17,712 nt of DNA from an uncultured Eubacteriales bacterium (GTDB lineage Bacteria > Bacillota > Clostridia > Monoglobales > Monoglobaceae), in contig URZD01000019.1 of assembly GCA_900552305.1 (NCBI GenBank), positions 1 through 17,712 of the forward strand, written 5' to 3'. Made by a program: the position numbers and the translations under genes. Under the pieces are notes generated by a model. It worked only from the letters and a program-made list of their open reading frames with translations, was not told where the DNA came from and made no database searches. Below, one piece after another: positions 1-6,950 of this stretch; the first letter of the stretch is position 1, and every line of letters begins with the position of its first letter.

Positions 1-2
1 CC

Positions 3-363
3 CCTGCCGGAAAAGTACTCTTAAAGCACATTGAGCCTGCCATGAACTTAATCCAGCGCGGTGAGAGCCAGCTTCTCGATTCTGGCAGCCTTGGACTTGG
101 ACAGCTCCACATCGGTGCCAGCGATACGATCTGCCGTTACTTTTTAGTTCCTTATTTAAAGCAGTTCCACAAGAAGTTTCCAAATGTGCCAATCAAAGTA
201 ACCAATGCAACTTCTGTAAGCTGTGTGGATCTCTTAGAGCAGGGAAAAGTGGATCTGATCGTGACGAACTTCCCAAATGCACATTTGAATCATTCCTATA
301 TTCAGAAAACAGTCTGCAATTTTACCGATGTTTTCATTGCGAACCCTGCCTACTTCAATCTGA
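3..363 (+). pseudogene. LysR-type regulator, effector-binding domain fragment
   Basis: The frame is open from base 3 with no start in the window, so the N-terminal helix-turn-helix lies off the left edge. The visible part begins with the end of the linker helix and continues into the LysR substrate-binding fold: the stretch GQLHIGASDTICRYFLVP (first strand and helix of subdomain 1), then a segment typical of the family ending in GKVDLIVTNFP. Family knowledge says such proteins bind a small effector here and control transcription of neighbouring genes. Around 360-370 homology stops and the frame runs on to a stop at 404 through DNA that is the antisense of the next gene. About half of the effector domain is therefore missing. 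The codon style is unlike the genes after 1300. I see a broken or chimeric gene; it cannot make a normal LysR protein as written. Confidence 0.75.
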
Positions 364-803
364 AACAGTTCTTTTGCCCTGCCCATCTCCTGCTCTTTCT
401 CTAACTGTGCCCTGATCTTCTCCCGTTCCAGAATATATTTTTCCACAAGATTATGAACTCTTTTTTTCACGATGGCCGGATCACACGGAGAAAAAATATA
501 CTCATCCGCTCCAGCTTCTAACGCTTTAACCTCTGTTTTCTCATCAATTGCAGTTTTTGCGACGATCGGGATATCCGCATACTTATCCTGCTGTTTCATC
601 TCCCGGATCACTTCAAATCCATCCATCACCGGCATGCAAAGATCAAGAAGAACAATATGTACCTTTTGTTGTTCCAGTTGTTCCTTCGCCTGTTTCCCGT
701 TTTCCGCCTCCAGAATCTGATATTCGTCTTTAAAGATTTCTGCAAACGAAATGCGTTCCACTTCCATGTCATCTACAATGAGCATTGTCAGTTGTCTGTT
801 CAT
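364..803 (-). pseudogene. Response regulator receiver domain, 3'-truncated
   Basis: The start ATG is at 803 with an AGGAAGG ribosome site about 12 bases upstream. Residues 1-125 form a CheY-like receiver domain: the acidic pair D11-D12, the phospho-acceptor D54 in VLLDLCMPVMDG and T84 in the switch position. The usually invariant lysine before the last helix is replaced by serine (FSPCDP, S105), so phosphotransfer chemistry may be altered. A charged helix (about 120-147) follows, the kind of linker that in this family leads to an output domain such as GGDEF. Instead, homology stops near residue 147 and the frame continues antisense through the LysR fragment to a stop at 234. The output domain is lost. 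The intact form would presumably be a two-component or diguanylate-cyclase type regulator; the output domain type is inference. Confidence 0.72.
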
Positions 804-850
804 ATCTGATTCGTACCTTCCTGATTCGATAATGTATCATCTCTTTAGCT

Positions 851-856
851 ATTATA
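851..856 (-). promoter_or_regulatory. Possible -10 box for the response regulator
   Basis: A perfect TATAAT on the minus strand lies about 50 bases upstream of the ATG at 803, preceded directly by TG. No convincing -35 hexamer is present 16-18 bases upstream, only a T-rich stretch, so this is a weak call. Confidence 0.3.
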
Positions 857-1079
857 CATAATTTTCACATAAAAAAGCGTTTTTTTTGTTTTTTTTCACA
901 AAAATATGCATTATCTGGCATCTTCTAAACATGATACAACATTTTTCGACAAAGCGGAATTGCTAATTTTATATATCAGTATTATACATATCGATATACG
1001 TCGGAACAAAGTTCGCTTTGTTCCGACGTATTTTATTTCATAAAATACGCCATCACCTGCTCCCTTGTTCCTCCTCTTT

Positions 1080-1120
1080 CGCTGAAAATCTCGCCTTCGG
1101 CTCGGTTTTCAGCGATTTTT
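1080..1120 (+). terminator. Terminator-like hairpin, + strand
   Basis: A 9-bp stem (CGCTGAAAA with TTTTCAGCG) encloses a GCC-TTC-GGC inner hairpin and is followed by ATTTTT. No + strand gene lies directly upstream, so it may block incoming transcription. Confidence 0.45.
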
Positions 1121-1139
1121 GCGCCCTTTGGGCGCTTTT
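1121..1139 (+). terminator. Short hairpin followed by TTTT
   Basis: A perfect 6-bp stem GCGCCC/GGGCGC with a TTT loop is followed by four T residues. It sits directly after the previous hairpin, giving a tandem pair on the + strand. Confidence 0.4.
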
Positions 1140-1242
1140 GTGGGTATAAACGCTTCAAAACATCCGCTGTTGCCGTCAAATTTTCGCAATTCTGCGCCGC
1201 AGAGCGGCGCATTTCTCGGCAAAAGCCTTACGGCTTTTGCCG

Positions 1243-1317
1243 AAAACGGTGAAATAAGCGGCTGTAAGCAAGCTCATATTTTTTAATACGAGCAAGCGGT
1301 TATAGCTTATTTCACCG
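1243..1317 (-). terminator. Probable terminator of the LysR-yfcE operon
   Basis: A perfect 13-bp stem (1247-1259 with 1305-1317) starts inside the yfcE stop region and encloses an imperfect inner hairpin. Reading on the minus strand, TTTT follows directly (1246-1243), then a second 12-bp hairpin. Orientation and position fit the end of the operon, although the T run is short. Confidence 0.5.
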
Positions 1318-1855
1318 CCCATTCCCTTTCTACCTCTCCGCTTTCTATGTCCTTCCACAGAAACACTCCGTTTTCAAGCGTCATATATCCGTGGCAGCTG
1401 TCCTCCTTAGGTATGGAAACCGAGCCGGGATTCATGCACACATAAGTTCCATGCTCCGCGCACTTAGGGACATGGGTATGCCCGTGCAGCAAAATATCTC
1501 CGTTATGCAGCGGCGGGAGCTTTCCTTCATTATATATATGACCGTGCGTTGCATAAATCAACCTTTCGCCGTCAGCCACCACGGCATAGTCGGCAAGAAC
1601 AGGAAATTCAAGCACCATCTGGTCAACCTCTGTATCGCAGTTGCCGCGCACCGACAAAATACTGTCCTTTACCGCGTTAAGCATTGCTATAACCCTTTTC
1701 GGCTCATATTCGCGCGGCAAATCGTTCCGCGGTCCGTGATAGAGTATATCGCCGAGAAGAAGCAGTCTGTCCGCCCCCTCCTTCGCATAGCAGTCAAGCA
1801 TTTTTTCGCACCAGTACGCACTGCCGTGTATATCCGACGCTATCATCCACTTCAT
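1307..1855 (-). CDS. yfcE: YfcE-like metallophosphoesterase
   Basis: This 182-residue protein has the full calcineurin-like metallophosphoesterase signature: D8-x-H10 (SDIHG), G35-D36, G71-N-C-D74, H104-G-H106 and H124-GHTH128. These are the dinuclear metal ligands of the YfcE/MJ0936 family, cytosolic phosphodiesterases active on model phosphodiesters and of uncertain natural substrate. The length fits the family (about 180). The ATG at 1855 is preceded by AAGGAG about 10 bases upstream. It starts only four bases after the LysR stop, so the two genes share a transcript and are probably translationally coupled. In many Firmicutes this gene follows an NTP pyrophosphatase instead; here the partner is a LysR regulator. 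Family assignment is firm; the substrate cannot be read from sequence. Confidence 0.93.
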   Translation of the reverse strand: MKWMIASDIHGSAYWCEKMLDCYAKEGADRLLLLGDILYHGPRNDLPREYEPKRVIAMLNAVKDSILSVRGNCDTEVDQMVLEFPVLADYAVVADGERLIYATHGHIYNEGKLPPLHNGDILLHGHTHVPKCAEHGTYVCMNPGSVSIPKEDSCHGYMTLENGVFLWKDIESGEVEREWAVK

Positions 1856-1859
1856 ACCC

Positions 1860-2792
1860 TTACCACTCCTTTTTCATTGTTTCGCGCTTAGTCTGTATCA
1901 GCTGCTCGATAAACAGCTTATCCGTTGCCGAAAGCGTGTAATACTGCTTGTGTATAAGCACGTCCTTAAACAGCCTTCCGCCGTCGGCGCAGTCGCGCTG
2001 CACCAAGCCGTAACGGTCGAGCGTTTTCCGCGGTATGGGCGACGCCCACATATACGCCTCCGGGTTTTCCGCCAGTATGTCAAGCCGGTTTCCGCGCTCC
2101 GTAACCATAATCCGCCTTTTTGCGCCTTCCCCCTCCGCGCGCCTTACGTCCGCTCTGGACATGGGCGGAACGTACGAATCGTCATGCACAAGCTCGATAC
2201 AATTCTCCGCGTCGCCGAGGGTTATATCCTTCTTTGCCGCAAGCGGACAATCGCGGTTCATCACAAGCATATACCGAAACTCCGCCACAAGCTCGTAATT
2301 GATTTTCTTTTCGTCAAACATCGCCTTGTAGTAGCTGTCGTATTCCTCCGCATACCTGACTATCCCCAGTCGGCAGTCATCACGCAGCACGCTGTCCACC
2401 GCGTCCGTAATGCTCATTTCCTTGCAGAGCAGCTCCACGCCCGGCTTGTCGTTCATGAGTGCGGAAAACCGCGCAAACGCCTGTGAAATATACCCCGACC
2501 GCGGCACGGCAACCGAAAAATGCTTTTTTACCGAAAGTCCTTTTCGGAACGTCTCCTCCAGCTCGTCAACCTGTTTCAGAATTTTTTTCGCATAGGTCAT
2601 GAACATTCCGCCCTCGGGAGTCAGCGTCATCCCCTTCGCACTGCGCTCAAATATCCTTATGCCCAGTGACGCCTCAAGCTCCTTTATAGCGCGGCTCAGG
2701 TTCGGCTGACCGATAATCAGCTTTTCTGCAGCCTTGTTTATCGAGCCGCATTTCGCAACCTCGACCGCATATTTCATATGAAGAATGTTCAT
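1860..2792 (-). CDS. LysR-family transcriptional regulator
   Basis: This protein has 310 residues, the usual LysR length. Residues 1-60 carry the winged helix-turn-helix, with the family pattern AAEKLIIGQPNLSRAIKELE followed by the wing (LGIRIFERSAKGMTLTPEG). A linker helix follows (about 62-90), then the two-subdomain effector-binding region. The first residues MNILHMKYAVEVAKCGS match the canonical start, and the ribosome site AAGGGGAG lies four to five bases upstream of the ATG. The effector is unknown. LysR proteins often regulate a divergent gene, but the upstream neighbour here points the same way and ends in its own terminator, so the linked target is more likely its own operon or a distant gene. 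It is co-transcribed with the downstream phosphodiesterase. A 5' leader of about 150 bases containing an 8-bp hairpin separates promoter and start. Confidence 0.93.
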   Translation of the reverse strand: MNILHMKYAVEVAKCGSINKAAEKLIIGQPNLSRAIKELEASLGIRIFERSAKGMTLTPEGGMFMTYAKKILKQVDELEETFRKGLSVKKHFSVAVPRSGYISQAFARFSALMNDKPGVELLCKEMSITDAVDSVLRDDCRLGIVRYAEEYDSYYKAMFDEKKINYELVAEFRYMLVMNRDCPLAAKKDITLGDAENCIELVHDDSYVPPMSRADVRRAEGEGAKRRIMVTERGNRLDILAENPEAYMWASPIPRKTLDRYGLVQRDCADGGRLFKDVLIHKQYYTLSATDKLFIEQLIQTKRETMKKEW

Positions 2793-2811
2793 AAGCTCCC
2801 CTTTGCCCTTC

Positions 2812-2857
2812 TGCCCGCAAAACCAATTTCAAAACCTCACGTCCGTGCCTGCGGGCA
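2812..2857 (-). other. Hairpin in the LysR mRNA leader
   Basis: A perfect 8-bp inverted repeat, TGCCCGCA (2812-2819) and TGCGGGCA (2850-2857), with a 30-base loop lies about 20 bases upstream of the LysR start. There is no T run, so it is not a terminator. It could influence translation or be an operator. Confidence 0.35.
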
Positions 2858-2947
2858 AGTACGGAACGCACCGTAAAATATTCCGACCGTGCCAGCGTAA
2901 TTTTTAAACTGCGCTGCGCACCCAACCGTAATAAATCTCCAAGTTAT

Positions 2948-2976
2948 ATTATACTACTTTGTTAAAAATAAATCAA
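2948..2976 (-). promoter_or_regulatory. Promoter of the LysR-yfcE operon
   Basis: On the minus strand the -35 is TTGATT (2976-2971), the spacer is 17 bases and the -10 is a perfect TATAAT (2953-2948). An inverted repeat ACTTTGT (2956-2962) / ACAAAGT (2989-2995) brackets the -35 and is a candidate operator, possibly for the LysR protein itself; that last point is inference. Confidence 0.65.
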
Positions 2977-3068
2977 TATACTTTTTAGACAAAGTTCGAC
3001 ATATACGGCATTTGTTTTGTGGTTTTTTACCGAATTATGTCAAAATGCGGCTTTTTTATCGCCTTCGC

Positions 3069-3117
3069 AAAAAAAGAGCGGACGTTTCGCCGACCGACAG
3101 TCGGCAAAACGCCCGCT
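3069..3117 (-). terminator. Terminator of the glucokinase gene
   Basis: A 17-bp stem (3077-3093 with 3101-3117, loop 3094-3100) is followed on the minus strand by seven T residues (3075-3069). The two non-Watson-Crick positions become G-U wobbles only in the minus-strand RNA, which fixes its direction. It lies 25 bases past the stop of the ROK gene. Confidence 0.85.
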
Positions 3118-3141
3118 TAACATATCACCAAATCTATTTAC

Positions 3142-4086
3142 TTAACGAAAATTTTTCGCTGCAAATGCCGCGCCGATAATGCCCGCGTCATTGTAAAGGG
3201 TCGCGGTTTCAATCTCGGTACGCTTAAAGAGCTTGTTATAGTCGTACTTCTTCACATACTCGCGTACCGGGTCAAGAAGGTAATCGCCCTCCTTGCTGAT
3301 ACCGCCGCTGACAACAATTTTGTCCGGCTGGAATATGTTTACGATACTTACAAGACCGTCAGCCACGTACTCTATGTACTTGTCGACGACCTCCTTTGCC
3401 GCGGGGTCGCCCTTCTTTGCCGCGTCAAACGCAGTTCTGCCGCTTACATGACCGTTTTCCTCCGCAAGGGATTTCATAAGGCTTTCGGGGTGCTTTTCGA
3501 TTGCAACCTTTGTCTGGTTAATAAGCGCGGTAACCGACGCATATGCCTCCCAGCAGCCCTTTTTGCCGCAGCTGCACAGCGCGCCGTTGTGAACAAGCGT
3601 AAAGTGACCGAGCTCGCCGCCCGCGCCGTTTGCGCCGCGGAAAATCTTTTTGTCAAGGATGATTCCACCGCCTACACCCGTGCCGAGCGTGATTGCAAGG
3701 AATACGCCCGCGTCGCCGCCGTTGGCTATGTATTCGCCGTATGCCGCGGAGTTCGCGTCATTTTCGAGGACCACGGGGATATTGTAGTATTTTTGGAACT
3801 CATCGCGGAGCGGCGCGTCATTGAATTTAAGGTTGTTTGAATACGCAACCGACCCCTTCTCGTAGTCAACCGAGCCGGGAGTGCCGATTCCGACCGCCTC
3901 GATGTCATTCATCGAAATGCCCGCCTCGGCGGTGAGCTTTTCGCAAAGAGTAACCATGTCCTTTACTATCTCGGTATAGCTGCGCGGCGAAAGCGTGGGG
4001 GTCGAGCCCTGAACGATGATTTTGCCGTCCTCGTCCACTATACCAATGGCGATATTTGTACCGCCCAAATCAATTCCTATATACAT
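3142..4086 (-). CDS. glcK: ROK-family glucokinase
   Basis: This 314-residue sugar kinase makes glucose 6-phosphate from glucose and ATP in the cytosol. Visible features: the N-terminal phosphate-binding motif IDLGGTN (5-11), the second ATP motif ITLGTGVGGG (132-141), the catalytic aspartate D110 in the LEND motif, the sugar-contact GGELGH (156-161), and the ROK zinc signature with H161, C171, C173 and C178 (CSCGKKGCWE). There is no N-terminal helix-turn-helix, so it is the enzyme and not a NagC/XylR-type ROK repressor. The length matches bacterial GlcK. The ATG at 4086 has GGAGTG about nine bases upstream. It is transcribed divergently from galT-galK; together they would feed galactose- and glucose-derived sugar into glycolysis. 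Glucose as substrate is inferred from the family. Confidence 0.92.
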   Translation of the reverse strand: MYIGIDLGGTNIAIGIVDEDGKIIVQGSTPTLSPRSYTEIVKDMVTLCEKLTAEAGISMNDIEAVGIGTPGSVDYEKGSVAYSNNLKFNDAPLRDEFQKYYNIPVVLENDANSAAYGEYIANGGDAGVFLAITLGTGVGGGIILDKKIFRGANGAGGELGHFTLVHNGALCSCGKKGCWEAYASVTALINQTKVAIEKHPESLMKSLAEENGHVSGRTAFDAAKKGDPAAKEVVDKYIEYVADGLVSIVNIFQPDKIVVSGGISKEGDYLLDPVREYVKKYDYNKLFKRTEIETATLYNDAGIIGAAFAAKNFR

Positions 4087-4118
4087 ATTGTATCACTCCA
4101 ATTTATATTGATAAAATA

Positions 4119-4147
4119 ATTATACATGATAAACTCCTTTTTGTAAA
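4119..4147 (-). promoter_or_regulatory. glcK promoter
   Basis: Minus strand: TTTACA (4147-4142), 17-base spacer, perfect TATAAT (4124-4119). The leader to the ATG is about 25-30 bases and carries the ribosome site. Confidence 0.75.
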
Positions 4148-4173
4148 TAGGAAATGCAAATTATTAACCGAAA

Positions 4174-4224
4174 ATTCATATTAGGCGCGGAATTTTACGC
4201 GGTTATGAATCGCCGTACGCGGTT
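4174..4224. promoter_or_regulatory. Candidate regulator sites between glcK and galT
   Basis: The direct repeat ACGCGGTT occurs at 4197-4204 and 4217-4224, exactly 20 bases apart, about two helical turns, so both copies face the same side of the DNA. An overlapping inverted repeat ATTCATA (4174-4180) / TATGAAT (4204-4210) is also present. Such a layout between divergent sugar genes suggests regulator binding; no protein can be assigned. Confidence 0.4.
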
Positions 4225-4312
4225 TTAAATGTCCGCTATTGATAAAAATTCCAAAAAAAATTAAAGAAATCGCATTTTTGTTGTAATAATACACAGAATT
4301 TATTTTTGGGTT

Positions 4313-4341
4313 TTGACTTTGTACAAGGTTTGTTATATACT
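4313..4341 (+). promoter_or_regulatory. galT-galK promoter
   Basis: TTGACT (4313-4318), a 17-base spacer and TATACT (4336-4341) form a near-consensus vegetative promoter. The predicted transcript start near 4348 gives a leader of about 28 bases, just enough for the AGGAGTG ribosome site. Confidence 0.8.
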
Positions 4342-4375
4342 GTATCTGTAAAATAAAATTTAGGAGTGATTAACA

Positions 4376-5356
4376 GTGGCAGAATTAAGATATAATCCCC
4401 TTCTTAACGATTGGATTATGATTGCATCACACAGACAGAACAGACCCCAGATGCCCAAGGACTGGTGCCCTTTCTGTCCCGGATCGGGAAAGGTTCCCGA
4501 TAACTATACGGTATTCAAGTATGACAACGATTTCCCTGCATTATCCCAAAATCCGCCGCAGCCTGACGACGTTGCGACAGACTTTTTCAAGGTTAAGCCT
4601 TCGTACGGAAAATGCGAGGTTATTCTGTACTCGCCGGAGCATACGACAACCCTTCCCCAGCTTTCGGTTGAGCATATAGAGGAGCTTGTGGCTTTGTGGA
4701 AGGAGCGTTTCACCGAGCTTTCAAAGGACGAAAAAATCAAGTACATATTCATGTTTGAAAACAAGGGCGAGCCGGTCGGCGTTACAATGCCCCACCCGCA
4801 CGGTCAGATTTACGGCTATTCGGTTGTTCCCAAGCGTATTCACGAGGAGCTTTCAAACAGCAAAAAATACCTTGAGGAAACCGGCAACTGCCTTATCTGC
4901 GACCTTTTGAAAAACGAGATGAAGGAAAAATCGCGCGTAATCTGCGAGAATGACGATTTTGCGGTTATTCTTCCGTTCTTTGCGGACTATCCGTACGGAA
5001 TTTACGTGATTTCCAAAAAGCACAAGCAGAACATTACCGAGCTTGACGAGAAGGAAAGCAGAAACTTTGCAGAGATTATGAAGATGGCGGCAGGTACTCT
5101 CGACGCGCTCTTTGACAAGTCGTTCCCGTACATGATGTGTATGTATCAGAACCCGGTAAACGGCGAGGATTGCTCGGAGTTTAACCATTTTCATGTAAAA
5201 TTCTATCCGCCGATGAGAAGTGCGGACAAGCAGAAATTCAACGCGTCAAGCGAAACCGGCGCATGGGCGAACTGCAACCCGACCGCACCGGAGGAAAAGG
5301 CGAAGGAGCTGCGCGCGGCATTCAAAAAGTTTATTGATAACGGAGGTATGCGTTAA
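4376..5356 (+). CDS. galT: Galactose-1-phosphate uridylyltransferase
   Basis: This 326-residue enzyme exchanges UMP between UDP-glucose and galactose 1-phosphate in the Leloir pathway. The class I (HIT-superfamily) signature is clear: zinc cysteines C31 and C34 (CPFC) and the active-site H140-P-H142-G-Q144, where H142 is the nucleotide-carrying histidine, followed by GYSVVP. The C-terminal half has the second HIT-like motif NHFHVKFYPP. Many Firmicutes use the unrelated class II GalT, so a class I enzyme here is worth noting. The start is GTG at 4376, chosen because AGGAGTG lies eight bases upstream and the N-terminus MAELRYNPLLNDWIMIASHR is canonical. The stop overlaps the galK ATG by one base (TAATG), indicating translational coupling. 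Confidence 0.95.
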   Translation: MAELRYNPLLNDWIMIASHRQNRPQMPKDWCPFCPGSGKVPDNYTVFKYDNDFPALSQNPPQPDDVATDFFKVKPSYGKCEVILYSPEHTTTLPQLSVEHIEELVALWKERFTELSKDEKIKYIFMFENKGEPVGVTMPHPHGQIYGYSVVPKRIHEELSNSKKYLEETGNCLICDLLKNEMKEKSRVICENDDFAVILPFFADYPYGIYVISKKHKQNITELDEKESRNFAEIMKMAAGTLDALFDKSFPYMMCMYQNPVNGEDCSEFNHFHVKFYPPMRSADKQKFNASSETGAWANCNPTAPEEKAKELRAAFKKFIDNGGMR

Positions 5357-6572
5357 TGGAACTTACCAAAATGAAGGATATGTTTTTTGAGCTTTACGGA
5401 AACGACAAGGAGGAAATCCGCATATTCACCTCGCCGGGAAGGGTGAATCTTATCGGCGAACACGTTGACTACTGCGGCGGTCCCGTGCTTCCCGCGGCGC
5501 TCACGATGAAAACCACGATTATCGCAAGAAAGCGCAAGGACGACATCATCCGTATGCGTGCGACCGACCTTGACATATGCGTGGAAACGAACATTTCCGA
5601 TATAGACAGCCTTAAAGGCAAGCTCAAATGGGGCGATTATCAGCTGGGCGTTGCAAGCGAGCTTTTGAAGGCGGGCTACAACATCGGCGGGCGCGACCTT
5701 CTTTTTTACGATAAAGGTACAAGCTTTATGACGATACCACACCTCACGGCGGCGGCCTTTCATCCTCGGCGGCAATCGAGATTTCGACTGCGCTCTGCTT
5801 TGCTACCTTTGCGAACGAGGCGTCCGGCAAGCACCGTGAAATTGACATGATAGAACTTGCGCTCATTGCTCAGAAGGCGGAGCATAACTATGTCGGCGTA
5901 AACTGCGGAATCATGGATCAGTTTGCGTCGGCTATGGGCAAGCGCGACCATTGTATATACCTCAACTGCGGCACATTGGAATACGAGCTTGTACCGCTTG
6001 AGCTTGGCGATTACCGACTTGTTCTGTCAAACACGAACAAAAAACATTCGCTCGGCAGCTCAAAGTACAACGAAAGACGCGGCGAGTGCGAGGAAGGACT
6101 TGCAGCTCTCAAAACCGCGCTCCCCGAGATTACGCAGCTTGCCGACGTGTCGATTTCCGACTTCGAGATGTACAAGGACAGAATAGAAAATCCCGTTGTA
6201 AAAAGGCGCATCAAGCACGTTGTTGCGGAGTGCGACAGGGTACACAGAAGTGTTCAGGCGCTTAAAAAGGGCGAGCTGAAAAAATTCGGCGAGCTTATGA
6301 ACGCGTCCCACGATTCGCTGCGCGACGATTACGAGGTATCGTGCGAGGAGCTTGATACACTTGTTGCGGAGGCGCGCAAGTTTGACGGCGTTCTCGGCTC
6401 GCGTATGACGGGCGCAGGCTTCGGCGGCTGCACGGTAAGCGTTGTCCGCAAGGATATAATTGACGAATTTGTTGAAAAAATAGGCAATGTTTACCTTGAA
6501 AAATTCGGTCATCCCGCATCGTTCTATATCTCCGAGATAGGCGACGGCGGCAGAGAGATAAAGGGTTTATAA
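5356..6572 (+). pseudogene. galK: Galactokinase, disrupted by a 23-bp insertion
   Basis: GalK phosphorylates galactose at C1 with ATP (GHMP kinase family). Two frames carry it: 5356-about 5710 has motif 1 (GRVNLIGEHVDYCGG), and about 5731-6572 has motif 2 (GGGLSSSAAIE), the NCGIMDQFAS segment with the catalytic aspartate, and motif 3 (MTGAGFGGCTVSVV). The break is a 23-bp insertion at 5708-5736. Taking it out in silico yields the continuous segment DLLFYDTTPHGGGLSSSAA and a 397-residue protein, the normal GalK length. As written, translation from 5356 runs out of frame to a stop at 5850. An internal ATG at 5847 opens a 241-residue C-terminal piece without a good ribosome site. Neither piece alone has all ATP and sugar motifs. 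No other lesion is visible, so the damage is recent, reversible or a sequence error. Confidence 0.92.
5708..5736 (+). repeat. 23-bp insertion with 6-bp direct repeat in galK
   Basis: ACGATA occurs at 5708-5713 and 5731-5736, 23 bases apart, with 17 bases between. Inside, ATAAAG (5711-5716) and CTTTAT (5724-5729) form an inverted repeat with a 7-base centre. The size is not a multiple of three and shifts the frame. The layout resembles an excision footprint with duplicated target, or a small templated duplication. Confidence 0.75.
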
Positions 6573-6681
6573 ACAAAAAAAACCGATACCGGGGGATGTA
6601 AAAAAAGTCCTGACCGTAAAAAGGCGGTAATACCAAGCAAGCAAAGGTTGTGAAAATGTTTATAATGCAGTTTTTTGGTAG

Positions 6682-6706
6682 AAAAAATCACATTTAGTGA
6701 TTTTTT
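6682..6706 (+). terminator. AT-rich hairpin after galK
   Basis: The perfect 10-bp stem AAAAAATCAC/GTGATTTTTT with loop ATTTA ends in a T run on either strand. It lies 110 bases after the galK stop. Low GC content makes it a modest terminator. Confidence 0.55.
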
Positions 6707-6728
6707 CAGGATTTTATGCCTTTTTGCT

Positions 6729-6786
6729 ATGGTCAAACCTCACCTCTCGGAGTACCAATGTACGCCTTCGGATTCGGTTTGACCAT
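6729..6786. repeat. 11-bp inverted repeat with 36-base loop
   Basis: ATGGTCAAACC (6729-6739) pairs perfectly with GGTTTGACCAT (6776-6786). The loop holds GTAC-CAAT-GTAC and two TCGGA copies. Read from 6729, it spells a 17-codon ORF ending in the right arm, but no ribosome site is present, so I treat it as a structured repeat. Confidence 0.5.
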
Positions 6787-6817
6787 TCAGGCTCTTTTTT
6801 TCCTATCCCCTATAGCG

Positions 6818-6858
6818 GGGGCTGTAAAAACTTGTTTTTTTACAGCCCCTATTTTTTT
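6818..6858 (+). terminator. Strong terminator before the zupT spacer
   Basis: The 13-bp stem GGGGCTGTAAAAA (6818-6830) with TTTTTACAGCCCC (6837-6849), followed by TATTTTTTT, is a classic intrinsic terminator on the + strand. It closes the galT-galK transcript or a short transcript from the preceding spacer. Confidence 0.75.
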
Positions 6859-6883
6859 GCCCGCCGCCGCTTTTTTCGTTCGC

Positions 6884-6950
6884 GGTATTGTTTTTCGTCT
6901 GCCGTATTGTTTTTATGTACGCTCACGGTCGGTCCCAAAAAAACAATACG
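6884..6950. repeat. Repeated GTATTGTTTTT motif with inverse copy
   Basis: GTATTGTTTTT occurs at 6885-6895 and 6904-6914. An inverse copy (AAAAACAATACG, 6939-6950) pairs perfectly over 12 bp with 6903-6914. Function unknown. Confidence 0.4.

Larger units (their letters stand above)
997..1317. repeat. Cluster of seven perfect or near-perfect palindromes
   Basis: This fills most of the 503-base stretch without genes between 804 and 1306; the part before 997 is plain AT-rich DNA. The hairpins are: 997-1030 (15-bp stem, TTCG loop); 1028-1048 (9 bp, loop TTC, sharing 3 bases with the first); 1080-1114 (9-bp outer stem with an inner GCC-TTC-GGC); 1121-1135 (GCGCCC-TTT-GGGCGC); 1193-1211 (TGCGCCGC-AGA-GCGGCGCA); 1216-1243 (12-bp stem, TTAC loop); and 1247-1317 (13-bp outer stem whose right arm overlaps the yfcE stop codon). 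Several have loops of 3-4 bases. Only some are followed by T runs, so not all are terminators. They look like intergenic palindromic elements that accumulate in clostridial genomes; that interpretation is inference. Confidence 0.7.

Noticed and set aside
3142..4086. ROK repressor (NagC/XylR type)
   Set aside because: The protein starts directly with the kinase phosphate motif and lacks the N-terminal DNA-binding domain.
5690..5760. Programmed ribosomal frameshift in galK
   Set aside because: There is no slippery heptamer with a following structure at the junction; an insertion with a 6-bp direct repeat explains the break exactly, and a GalK frameshift is not known.
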